From Phoronis australis (lineage: Eukaryota > Phoronida > Phoronidae): a DNA stretch of 64,000 nt. The DNA is taken from positions 488,317 through 552,316 of the forward strand of contig NMRA01000287.1 in assembly GCA_002633005.1 (NCBI GenBank), read 5' to 3'. Below are positions 11,761 through 22,831 of this stretch, one piece after another. The notes below the pieces were generated by a model, which was not told the origin of the DNA, did not search any database, and saw only the letters and a list, made by a program, of their open reading frames with translations. Position 1 is the stretch's first letter. Each line of letters starts with the position of its first letter. The translations under genes were made by a program, and so were the position numbers.

Positions 11761-14700
11761 ATAAATATAAAAATATAATATATAATATCTGGACATTGCA
11801 AACTCTTTTTATGTCCCGTTTATTTGAGAAAGGCTCATTTCAATTGAGGCATTGCTAGGAAATGATTTGCGACAGCTCAGTAAACATTCATTTTGCCTCA
11901 ACGAAACCAAAATCTGAATTTTGAAGGTTTATTTGTGTTTGCCGACATTATCCCAGTGTTCGTCTCCTAACCAGCCTAAACAGTTTTGTCACAGTTCAAC
12001 AAGGAAAAGCCTTGGATCATAGCGGATTGTATCGTGGCTGCGGCCGTACTTGTAAATATGTTAAAAGATTCTGTTGTGGTGTCCGTGTATTGGAAACCGA
12101 TCGACTACTTGCAGCTTTGGATAATCGATGACGAACAACAACCCAGCTGCATTTTCTTTTGATAATTAGAGCCGTGCAGCTTTTGGCCTTTTTTCTGGAG
12201 ACCTACAGTGTAGTTTTAAAATGAGCCGGTAGATGTCGTTACAATTAATTGATACCGTGTGCCCTGGCTTCAACATGTGGGAGCAGCAAAGACAATTTAT
12301 TGAAAATTTTGAGTTGTACCGTTTATGATACATTGATCAATACTTGACATACTACCGAGTCAGGGACAGCAGTTCACTCAGAAAACAAGTCTAACAATAC
12401 AATTATTTCGAAGACACTTCCTCGCCAGATAAGTCAGAGATAGTTACATGTACCGAAATACATACATGAGGCAATAGACATCTGGAACTTTAATAGGCAA
12501 AATTACAAGTCATATCTATGCATATTTTATAAATAGTATAACAATTCAAATTAAGTGTTCAGTGACGGATAAGTAATTTGAGCAGCTACATGAAGGCGAC
12601 AGTATTGACCCCTGGTGGTCTACATATAAAGTAATAATGAACTGACCTGATGATGCGCTGAGGTTGTATCTCCCAATGAGCTATATACATAGAGATGACA
12701 CGACTATACTCGAAGCCAGACAGCGCGTGACACGCGGTCCGCCATATTCATGATGGACGATTCGTAAATAAAAGCGCGGTGGCCTTATGGAAGCCGGGCA
12801 ATTTCCAGAATAAAATTTGAAATTTTGAATACTAACGAGGTTTTAAAACGTTGGTAACATGAAGCAACGTAAATACGTGACCCTTGCGTTGCTTAAACGG
12901 TCATGATCTCTTGCCAGTTTACGAATTGCAGCGCATATACTTTATAATAGTTTAAAAATACCTCGATGCCTTTAATAGCCACATAAGAATCTAGACATTA
13001 ACACATTTTGTTTGAACTAAAATTATAAATGTACAGAACTTGATTATTAGTTGTTTACAAGCCGGATAGGACGATCAGCTGGGGGAGACACTCCCATCAA
13101 CCATTGCATTATCTAAGTATACATGAAGTTATTTTTTGTCAGGTTTAGCCTAAAGAGATCCTACTTAATACATGGGGAAATTTTATGAACTTCCACTAAA
13201 CCTTGAAAATAGTTGATATGAAATTTCAGAGGCGCATCTAGGATATCATAAGGTGCGGGCCCAACATTTTGTCCGCGGGAATTGCACAAAGCACAATTGC
13301 ATGGGCGCACGCAGCCTAAAATTGGGGAGCTCGGAAAAACAAGATGGGACACCGATTCCGCCGGCGATCTGACACTTGCACACGCACATAAACTAAAGCT
13401 TCACACATCGTTATATCTTGTTTCAACCGCATGTTAATTACTGGAATTACTTAACGAACTCAATATTTCCTGACGCTCTTGCTGTTCTATTTTTTCGGCA
13501 GACAAGGGCAGGAAGGAGCGCGGCCCGGGCCCACCCCCTAAATCCGCCAATGAATTTCCCTGAAACACTGCTGCCGCCGAACTACCATATGCAAGGATAG
13601 AAATTCCCTAAAACTGGTTGTAATTGTCTACTTCAAGTTCTATCAACCAAGAACATGTATACACATTTTAGAAAATGTATAAAAGGTGTTGGCCTGTTTT
13701 TATTTCTTCATGATTGCGTCACAAATAAACCTGTGTAACTGTTGGTCATACCTCAGTGATACTCTTCGTGTTTATCCTAAGTGGAAAACTAATTGGGTAC
13801 ATTTTGACACTCTATTGTCTCAAAATTTAAACCATTGTATCATAGAACCTGTGTCAAAATACAGCAGTGATTGGGTGAATTCAGAATTTTAAACAAAGTC
13901 GGAACAATGTTAATCTTTATACCCATATACCCCCTTGGATCTGCCCATCATGCATGGAATCGCATTTTTTCCAGAAACAACACATTGAGATGCCATTCCA
14001 AACAGGTTTCAATTGATTCCAAATATCATAATGGTATTGCGATACTAAAAACTCACACGCAACAAAAACATAACTGCCATTAAGAGGCGCCACGGTAATC
14101 GGCCGTCCAAAAGTCGTTTGTATATGTCCTCTTCCAGTGAGAAGATATCTGTCAATTAACATAATTATCTTAAGAGTGACTAGGCCAGCAGAGAAGGCGA
14201 TGCCAAAGCCAACTAAATAATAACAACAGCCACTCACAACCAGTTACCATGGCGTGTACAAACAACACATTGTTCGTATGTTCTTTAAAACAAACTTTGT
14301 CTGCAAGAGCTCAGTATGTATCAAAGCTTTTATGAAATGTGCTTCAAGAAAAAATGTCAGTCTGCTAAGGTTATTTTTGCACAATTTTGTTGTTTTTCCT
14401 TTAAGCTAATCTGACTGCTTGTAGACTATGGACTAAGGTAACATAACAGACACAGTAACAAGCTAAGTCCATTTCCTGTTGATGAATCCATTCGAGCTGG
14501 CCACTGCTGAAGAACATGGTTTGCTAATGTCGACTTCAAGGTTCAACTCATTTCATGTTTTTAATTCGGCAAGTTAATACTAAAAATTTGACCCATCTTT
14601 ATAGGGACTAAATGAGCTGAACAATTGTTTCTGCTATTAAATTCTCCCATGCAATGTTGTTTTATTTCAATTATATTTTCAGTTCTAAACACAGTTGCAC

Positions 14701-15193
14701 AGGGCTTCGAAGGTATAATTATATGCAAACTAAGAAAAATGCAAATAATTATTTTCTCCTTTAAAAAATTATCAACGACCATCTACTCCTTTTCAGACAT
14801 TTTGGCCAGGAATTCAAACAAATTCCATACTTGAAAGTTCAAAAGGCCAAAAATAACATGATTGGTCCTAAGTGTACGGGTCATTTTTGAAAACTGCCGG
14901 CTTTCCTTATAGACAGAAAAATTCGACCAAGTTCAGCTGGCATCATGTGGCACACATAAAGAGAACCTGTACCATTTCAGTCGGCATCAAGCGATGCTGG
15001 GAGAAATGTGTACCGTTCAGTTAAACTTGGCATAATAAGAATTTTTTTATCCCAAAATTTGGACATCTAAAAACTAGCACATCACATCAACATCAAAAAA
15101 TCACAATTGGAACCAAATATGCTGTTTTATAGGACTACCATTACACTCACTGGCCCTTGAACAAAATGAGTTTCTGCCTCACATTACATGTAG

Positions 15194-15340
15194 TGAATGA
15201 TGCAGTGTGGAGTCTTGCAGCATGGTTCATCCTAATATGTATTGAATGATGCAGTGTGGAGTCTTGCAGCATGGTTCAGCCTAATATGTATTGAATGATG
15301 CAGTGTGGAGTCTTGCAGCATGGTTCATCCTAATATCATA
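15194..15340. repeat. 49-bp tandem repeat, three copies
   Basis: Units start at 15194, 15243 and 15292 (TGAATGATGCAGTGTGGAGT...) and are nearly identical; a single G/T difference was noted in the middle copy. The third copy lies inside the last exon of the minus-strand THAP gene, whose stop codon falls at the repeat junction. Because 49 is not a multiple of three, each added copy changes the frame of the C-terminus. Confidence 0.9.
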
Positions 15341-17133
15341 AAACTTAGCTACTAACAAGTCGATCAATTCAAAATAATGCTTGTCAATACCATGTTGCAT
15401 GTCGATAGCATGCTCCTTCAAATGCAGTAGGTCACTGCTGCCACATTCTGCCTTAACACTAACACTTATCTGTTCAACAGAACAGATTGAACTTGCTGAC
15501 AGGATATTCATTCCTCTCCTCAATGCTTTCTCCGCACAGGTCAAAATATGGACATCGCCAGGTGATGGCACAATAAGTCCACCGTTGTTTTTAAGTTTCA
15601 GTAAGTGATAAAACTCTTCTGAATCACTAGACTGGGGGCTTCCACTAACCAAACTTTCTCGGCTCTCATTGGCTAAGTCCAGACGTCTCTTCATTTCTAT
15701 AGCAGTAGGGAGCTGGTAGGCATGATCCTAAAAGAGAGGGTGACAAGTCAACCACAATGTACTGTTGTTTACAATACCTCTTTGGACGAAAAAAGTTGGA
15801 CATAACACACTAATACCAATTTTTCCACCAAGGCAAGTGCGTGTGTGTGTATTGATTCGCTTAGTTGGAGATAAAAACTAAGCTGCTACACTTTTTAGTT
15901 GATGGTCTTACCTCAGCACTTCAGTAACTATTGGCTTTGATAATATGGTCTGTTCACAAGCAATTAAACAGCTTCTAGAAAAGAACTATAGGTCATACAT
16001 AGCTGTGACACAAGTACAGTGCTGTTATCACTACCTGTAGCAGGGCCAGTGTAAGCTGAGATGTCAGAGGATGATTGTTGACTATTTTTGGTCAATCTAG
16101 GAAGTGACTCCTTGGTCTGCAATATTCAAGACAGGACCTAGGTCAGTGGCGGGCTTAGAGGGGGGCCAAGGGGGTCATGGCCCCCTAAAATCTTCCCAGA
16201 TTCCATGTGGCAGTTCAGGGGTGCAAATGTCTAAGGGGCAATATCCTAACTAACAATCTGCCCTGCCCCCCTAACTCAAAATCCTGGATCCGCCCCCTGT
16301 AGGTTATGAGCAGTCTCGCCATATGACTTTGGCAAATGACCCTTCATGGGAATATGTGATTTAAACTAAGTGAAAGCAACAACACCAATACAAAATATAA
16401 TGTAAGAGTGACAGATGACATATTGTAGCAAAATTCGAACACACAGTCTTAAACTACTTACCTGTAGATGTGCAGGAAAATCAAAGACTTTAGGTACAGC
16501 ATTAAGTCGAATCCTAACAGTACAACCAGTGCGATCAAAGTCAGAATCACAAAAGTGTTGGGAGCACAAAAACTGTACAAGCTTGGTTCCCACACGCTGC
16601 CATCAGGTTTGCTTCGCCGTACAGCGCGATCCCACTGTTTTCGAAATGATTCATCCTTAGGAAACCTACCACAAGAAATATGAGAAAATACAAAAGACAC
16701 AAAAACATAACAAATGACTGATAAGGCCAGACGAGGGTGTTAGGAATCCCTACTTTACACACCCACCAGGTCACCAGGATCCACGCTTGGAAATATTAAG
16801 TCAAACAGACCCATGCCCAGTTTTGCTAAGTTGGCTATGTCTTCATAACATTAAGGATGACATAATTACTTGTGAAATGTGATTTTAGAACGAATTCAAA
16901 GAACATCTGACAGTTTCAAGGTCCATATACACAACTTTTGCCCAGTGCAACTTGAGATCGTTCATCATTATAAATCAATTTTGTGAACATTCAATCACAG
17001 TGGCGCACACCAAACACTAACAATAACAATAACAAGCACCGTGTCACTATTACCTATGAAATATGATATTTCGTTGCTTAGACTCTTCTGTCCTGGCATT
17101 TTTGCAGTTAAAAGCTACACAATACACGGGCAT
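15281..17133 (-). CDS. THAP-domain protein from an internally deleted P-like transposase (apparent frameshift)
   Basis: Three minus-strand exons: 17133-17054 (ATG, phase 2 out), 16665-16462 and 15727-15281 (stop TAG). Exon 1 gives [10 protein letters not shown] and ends FH-Arg; exon 2 continues [31 protein letters not shown] and [10 protein letters not shown]. Together they form a complete THAP C2CH finger with its AVPxxF box. In exon 2 the frame shifts by one base at a run of five A (plus 16568-16572); six would restore it. Exon 3 opens [17 protein letters not shown], as in THAP transposases, then jumps to C-terminal-type sequence ([31 protein letters not shown]). The catalytic core is absent. 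Predicted length is about 243 residues. It could be a non-autonomous element, a domesticated DNA-binding gene with an assembly error, or a pseudogene. Confidence 0.75.
16145..16305. repeat. Small TIR repeat (GGCGGATCCAGG-type)
   Basis: The right end, read on the minus strand, is GGGGGCGGATCCAGGATTTT, and the left end is GTGGCGGGCTTAGAGGGG. Internal runs of C and G (GGGGGGCC, GGCCCCCT) fit a MITE-like insertion. It sits in the second intron of the THAP gene. Related ends (GGCGGAT, CCTAAATCCGCC) occur near 13.52 and 29.24 kb. Confidence 0.5.
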
Positions 17134-18637
17134 GACGCCCCACTATCGTCCATCAGCAAGATGGCGGACCACTTCGCACAACGAAAACCACGTGATGTCA
17201 ACTCTAGTTATATTTATCTCATTGGTATCTCCATGCATAAATACCGAGATTCAGTTTGACGGCATACCACGTGCGGGGTGCACACAGACAGTATTAATGC
17301 AGATGATTTCGTCATGAACGGAGCTAGGTGCGAGTGTAGACCGGTATGTGGTTCTATATGTAGGTCACCATGCAGTTTCCAAAACCGGCGTACCTATTTC
17401 AGGTGTGTGAGGTGTGCCCATTCTAGTTACATGTAGGTGATGTTGAGGACATTATTTACGGCTACACGTACGGTTGACGAATCCAGTTGTGTTTTTAAAC
17501 CTGGAGACTCGTGGGTTAAGAGTTACAAAATATAAGCTAAAAATGGTGAAATTACAGCTTAACAAGCATTCCACTGGTTACCTGTTAAAGTGCGATTTTT
17601 TTCTTTTCTATGTACGTTTATACCTGGCCTTCACTTGAGATGTTTTGCACTTTTTTGAAATTAATGGTATTTATCCAATACAAGCTGTACTTCAAGGAAT
17701 TTTGCATGGTATACAATTCGGTTAAAAACAATGAAATGACCATTGTTAGTCTATGCTGATTGAATATTATTACCTTGTACATTGTTATTTTTGGTAATAA
17801 TCCTAGTCTCCTCGGTAATGATTTTTCGCATTTGCTTATAATAAATTGCTCACGACACCGCGTTCAACTTTTGCAAGAACTTCAATGCGAAAATGTTTAC
17901 TTGCCCTGCACTGTTATCAATAAATGTAAATGAAAGGTTTAGTTGCTTATTTCAATGAATTCTGTTGCCACAACGATAAGTAGCAACATTGTTCAGGAAG
18001 CCCTCCAAGCGACTATCACTGCGTAATGAAACCCGGAGGATAGCTTATAAGGATAGCGGAAAGGGTACACACTTCATCATGGCTGTTTTTGCACTGATAT
18101 TGGACTTTGACTTCGAATTCCTTAAAGCATGGAAGCCATTGTCGGCTTCTTTATGCCACAGTTGAAATGCCGAAAGCAGCAAGCTAACTGGGGCGACGAA
18201 GTCGGCGGTGTCAACTTTAATCCTGGCAGTGCTACCTCGTGCATGCGCGGATGTCTGCCACAGTGAACCTGACAGTACCGGGCTGCAGCTAACGTCCGTA
18301 AAGTAAATGTTTATTGGTAGGTCAAGCTATGTTGTGGACCAATTGCTGAGCACTTACATGAATGAACTGCAATCATAGTACAGTAGCCAACACATTGTTC
18401 GAAAATGCCACAATGTTGACATTGTATGAATTGTTTATGCATATTGTTTTGATGGAACGTGAGGTTCCATTTGTTATTAAGAACGCTAATGTATATAGAT
18501 AAACGCTTCTGTTGGCGGCAAGCAGATCTCGCGTCAGGCGCAGCTTTATGTAGAGACGACACGGTCATGTTCACGGCAGTAATCAATGCTTACAAATCCC
18601 GGTGTTGATAGAGAAGTGAGTGGTCTGCGTGTGTGAA
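17134..18637. other. Intergenic region between divergent genes
   Basis: This gap separates the minus-strand THAP gene from the plus-strand PAN/EAR/discoidin gene, so promoters for both should lie here. I see no clear TATA box and no coding frame with domain content. The minus frame at 18311-18586 is Cys-containing but unsupported. Confidence 0.4.
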
Positions 18638-18982
18638 ATGGCGATCTATGCGAGCGAAGCCGTCGTGATTGCCATTCTATGGTCCGAGTATTGGCTTTTC
18701 GGTCTTACCTGTGACATTTGTCAATGGACTCCAAACAGTGCACTGACTATATTTAGAATTTTTACAAATCAACCGCGATACGGACTTTTGTTGGAGGAGA
18801 CTTCGGTCATCACTTACCTGCTATGTGCCGATAGGTGTTTGGGGACAAAACTCTGCAATACAATAGTGTATGATGACCTGCTTTGTCGAATGTTTGAACT
18901 ACAGGGACCAACTCAGTCGGATCCGAATTTGGAGATATTGACAACGTACTCAATGGTAGATGAAAGAGCGTTGGCTAATTAC
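18638..18982 (+). CDS. Exon 1: N-terminus and PAN/apple domain
   Basis: ATG at 18638, 115 codons, ending at donor TAC|GTAAGT in phase 0. Residues about 8-25 are hydrophobic (AVVIAILW, then WLFGLTC) and could be a signal peptide, though a basic N-terminal residue is lacking. Residues about 40-100 fit a PAN/apple fold, with Phe and Gly-Leu-Leu before [14 protein letters not shown] and a final LLCRMFEL cysteine. PAN domains bind proteins or carbohydrates in secreted molecules. The GTG at 18620 is in frame but is not a credible start. The 4.65-kb intron that follows holds the 20.4-21.6 kb minisatellite, two hammerhead-like motifs, a CA repeat and a 195-bp tandem duplication. Confidence 0.7.
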
Positions 18983-21900
18983 GTAAGTCAAATTAGGAAA
19001 TTTTGTTGTGCTCAATTCCAGCGGTCTCACTGGAGTTCAGCTTTGAACTGGATCTAAAATTAACTTTCAACGGGATCAGATTACATATGTACAAGTTTTT
19101 GGCCTCTCAACTGATTTACAAAAACTACAAACCTGATTCTATAACCCTATTTATATCCATAAACATGTAAATCAGAAACCTACGAATTTGTTGATCAAAA
19201 CTGAATATTATAAGCATTTTCGGCAGGCATACTTGCAGGTTTTTGACGGGTATCCCGGGAAAATTGGAGATAGGGCATTCATAGTAAGGTGCATTTTTGC
19301 TCATTTCCGAGGTACCTATAACGGTTTCTGAGTTGAACTTGACCTCAGAAGAAAGCTGGAACATTTGTTTGTTATTGCCAGTACACTCGTTTGACTTGTA
19401 CACGGTCACCCCGATGGTAGCCTCGATAGCAGTTTTCCACATCTGGGAAATCCTTACAAAAAGTCATAACAACCATTTTCAAAAGCGATACATGTACTGT
19501 TCTTATGATACTATGGGAAACAGTAACATTATTCTAAATCTAACCATCGGAAATATTCATTTTGTGTTAACAAACAGCGGTCATCTTCAAAATTAAACCC
19601 TTTCGATGCCGGCCAATCCGCCTGTATTTTTCACAGTAATGGACCAGGCAGAAACAGCTAAGGAGCTAAACAATAGTGAGGAACTACACATCAGTAGGTT
19701 CAAGCCCAATCTCAATAGGCAACTGACACACCATAGGTTGTCATTGTTGGTCTAGTTTATTGTCACTCCCTGTAACTGACTGTATCTGTGCTTCATTACT
19801 TGTTGCTGGGCCTAGGTAGGTGGCCACTATATTCTCTCTTCTGATGATGGTGTTTGAATAAATGACACCGAAACATGTCAAGTCTATTTAAAACCGTGGA
19901 TGTTTTTATTAAGAAAATACCTATGAAAAATCATTAAATGAGCAGCTATTGTTGATATCAAGTCATCAATTTTTCTCAAATGATATACAATTCAAAAAAG
20001 CAACAGGTGTCTCTGTTACCCCTGCCAGATAGGGGCCTCTGGTGTGGTTTTGCAGTCGCAAAATTGAGTTATTGAATTCAATAATCCAGTAAACTAATAC
20101 GCTCCACAAGAGCTTCCCTTTACAATTTTCTTCGATTTTTCGAAATTCATGAGTGAATCATTACGTGCACGTTTTCAAGTGCGTTTAGACGACCTGTGGT
20201 GCAAAAGCGGAGACCCCAACAACAATGCCCTAGCCAGGGTCCTCAAAAGATAAACCAAGCACTGATACAGAGTTGTTTAATGTTCTCTTGAACTTTCTCT
20301 CGTATCGGCATTGAACAGTTTTTCTTTCCTCGACTGTCCACGCCCCACGCATATATCGGTTGCCACGGTTTAACCCTGGCGCCTGAATTTGTTTGGGGTT
20401 GCTCGAAATGTACAGTAACACGAGACTGATACGTACCGTATGATGTATCTGAAATGTTTGAGTGCAATGTAAGGCGAGACTGAAATTTACTGTGCAATGT
20501 AAGACGAGACTTAAATGTACTGTTCAATGTAAGACCAGACATAAATGTACTGTAAAACAAGACTGAAAAGTAATGTTAGTTGAGACTGAAACTTACTGTA
20601 AGGCGAGACTGAAGTGTAATGTAAGGCGCTACCGATATGTATTATACAGCAAAACTGAAATGTATTGTAAAACGGGATTGAAATGAACTGTCAGACAAAT
20701 TTGAAATGTACTTTAAGGCAACACTGAAATGAATTTTAAGGCAAGACTGAAATGTAATGAACGGAAAAATTAAAATCAATTGTGATGCAAGATTGAAAGG
20801 TACTGTAAGGCAAAACAGAAATGCTCTGTAAGGTGAGACTGATATCAGCTGTAAGGGGTGAATGAAATGTACTGTATTTGAAGACCGAAGCGTAGTGTAA
20901 GACAACAGTGAATTATTCTGAAAGGTGTGAGTGAAAAGACAGACGATACTGAATTGAACTGTAAGGTGCGTAACTGAAATGCAATCTAAGGTCAGGTAGA
21001 CTTGTACTGCAAAGGCGAGACTGAAATATACTGTCAGACTAAAGTAAATTTAAGTGTAAGGACAGACTAAAATGTACTGTAATGCGTGATTGAAACGTAC
21101 TGCAAGGTGATACTGAAATGTATTATAAGGCGAGTCTGGAATGCACTGTAAGGCGAGATTTAATTGGACTGTAAGGAAAGAAACGTAAGACTGAAATGTA
21201 ATGTAAAGCTGGAATGTAATGTAAGTCAAGACTGAAATGCACTGTAAAGTAAAAGTAAAATATAATCTGACGGGGTACTGAAAAGGAACTGAAATGCAAA
21301 CTTTAATATGGTGTAAGGCGATACTGAAATGCTGCAAGGTAATACTAAAATGTGCTGTTAAGCGAAACTTATATGTACTGTAATGCCAGACCGAAATGCA
21401 CTGTAAGGTGAGGCTGAAATGTACTATATGGCGAAACTATTTGTAAGACGAAAATTAAAAGCACTGTAAGGCGAGACTGAATTGAATGTAAGGGAACTGA
21501 ACTGTACTCTAAGGCGTGACTGATATTTACTGTAAGACGGGACTTAATTGAATTGTAAGATGACTGATCTGCAAGGTAAGACTGAAGTATGGTTCAAGGT
21601 GACAGAGGGTGATATTGGTCACAACTGTGACGCCTTCTTGGTACCGATCGTGCAATAAAACAAATGGTAGCATACAGGTAGATGCCTCTATTTCAGTTTA
21701 AATGTACTTTGACTGGAAGACTATGAAAGGATTTTTATGTTTAATGAAATTGCAGACTGTGATGTGATATTGCCCTGGTCAATTGAATAAGATTAATAAA
21801 TGAATTACACCCACAACGAATCCTCATTTTTGTCAAAAATCAAAAGCAATCTTTAGCATCTTAGACCAGAAGTTGTAATGCTTGAATAGAAAGTGTTATT

Positions 21901-22787
21901 GCGATTTGTAAAGAAAAATGGTCAGCGTTCTAATATAGCTTTTTACATTGACTATAAACGAATGATGTACTATTGAGAATTATTTAATGCCAAGTGAATA
22001 TGCCTTATTAAATATATTAAATATTTAGCAACTGTGCGGATGTGCAAATGTAAATCTGATGTTTTTGTGAATTCGTAATGTTGGCTTGAGGCTTGTTTAC
22101 TCTAATTAACACGTGTTCATTATCTACATGTACCTCCGGTTGTGCGCATGCTTGAGTTTTCATCTAGTGATGTTAGTGCGTAGCCAATACCGGAATTTTC
22201 CGTAGATTAGACCATCCGATGAAACGCCCATGGGAGTTTATTCGGAATATTATGCCGAATACACGCCCATGGACGTTTATTTGGTGTTTCCAATGGTGTG
22301 GTCAAGTGTCGAGACAGTGGGGAGTTTATTTGGGAATTTTCCTCTTAAAAGCCTACTCAGAGTCAACGTTTTGTCACAAATACAGTTTTGCGGAGCATTT
22401 ATCAATTTAAAAACGAACAAAGTGTCGGTGAGCTATGCATGTATTAACATAAAATTAAACATTGCAGTTTTAAGTAAAACATGTCAAAGTCTGGAAAACT
22501 ATGACTTTCCAGTTACAAGTTCCCTTTCCGAATGTTACCTGAGCTGCATGTTGGCATAAGCTGTCCTTGGTTATTATCATCCTGATGACGTATAATTAAT
22601 TGACGAAACGTTGATTTAAAATGAGCCCTTTTATTTGAGCGGCAATCATCCGTCTTTTAAAATTAATTAAAGATCAACGGTCAAATCGTTTTTTAAGAAA
22701 TATGCATTGCAAACAAACACACACAAACACACACGAACACGAGCGCGCACGCACGCACACAGTCATACATGCACGCACTCGGACGCA

Positions 22788-22831
<44 letters not shown>

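Larger units (their letters stand above)
9771..15193. other. Largely featureless non-coding region
   Basis: Apart from the dual-open block at 10458-10895 and the microsatellite at 11.63 kb, I see no supported gene. Blocks near 13.21-13.36 kb and 13.52 kb (CTAAATCCGCC) resemble ends of small TIR repeats seen at 16.1 and 29.2 kb. The minus frame at 13917-14237 has a hydrophobic patch but no other support. Confidence 0.4.

Noticed and set aside
11583-11858. Open frames on both strands over the TA/TG repeat
   Set aside because: Tyr-Ile and Cys-Val runs come directly from the microsatellite.
13917-14237. 106-codon minus frame with a hydrophobic stretch
   Set aside because: No signal, splice or family support; one hydrophobic patch is not enough.
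20230-21337. Long minus-strand open frames (63-105 codons)
   Set aside because: They follow the ~23-bp minisatellite unit and encode a repetitive Phe/Gln/Ser/Leu pattern; they are repeat artefacts.
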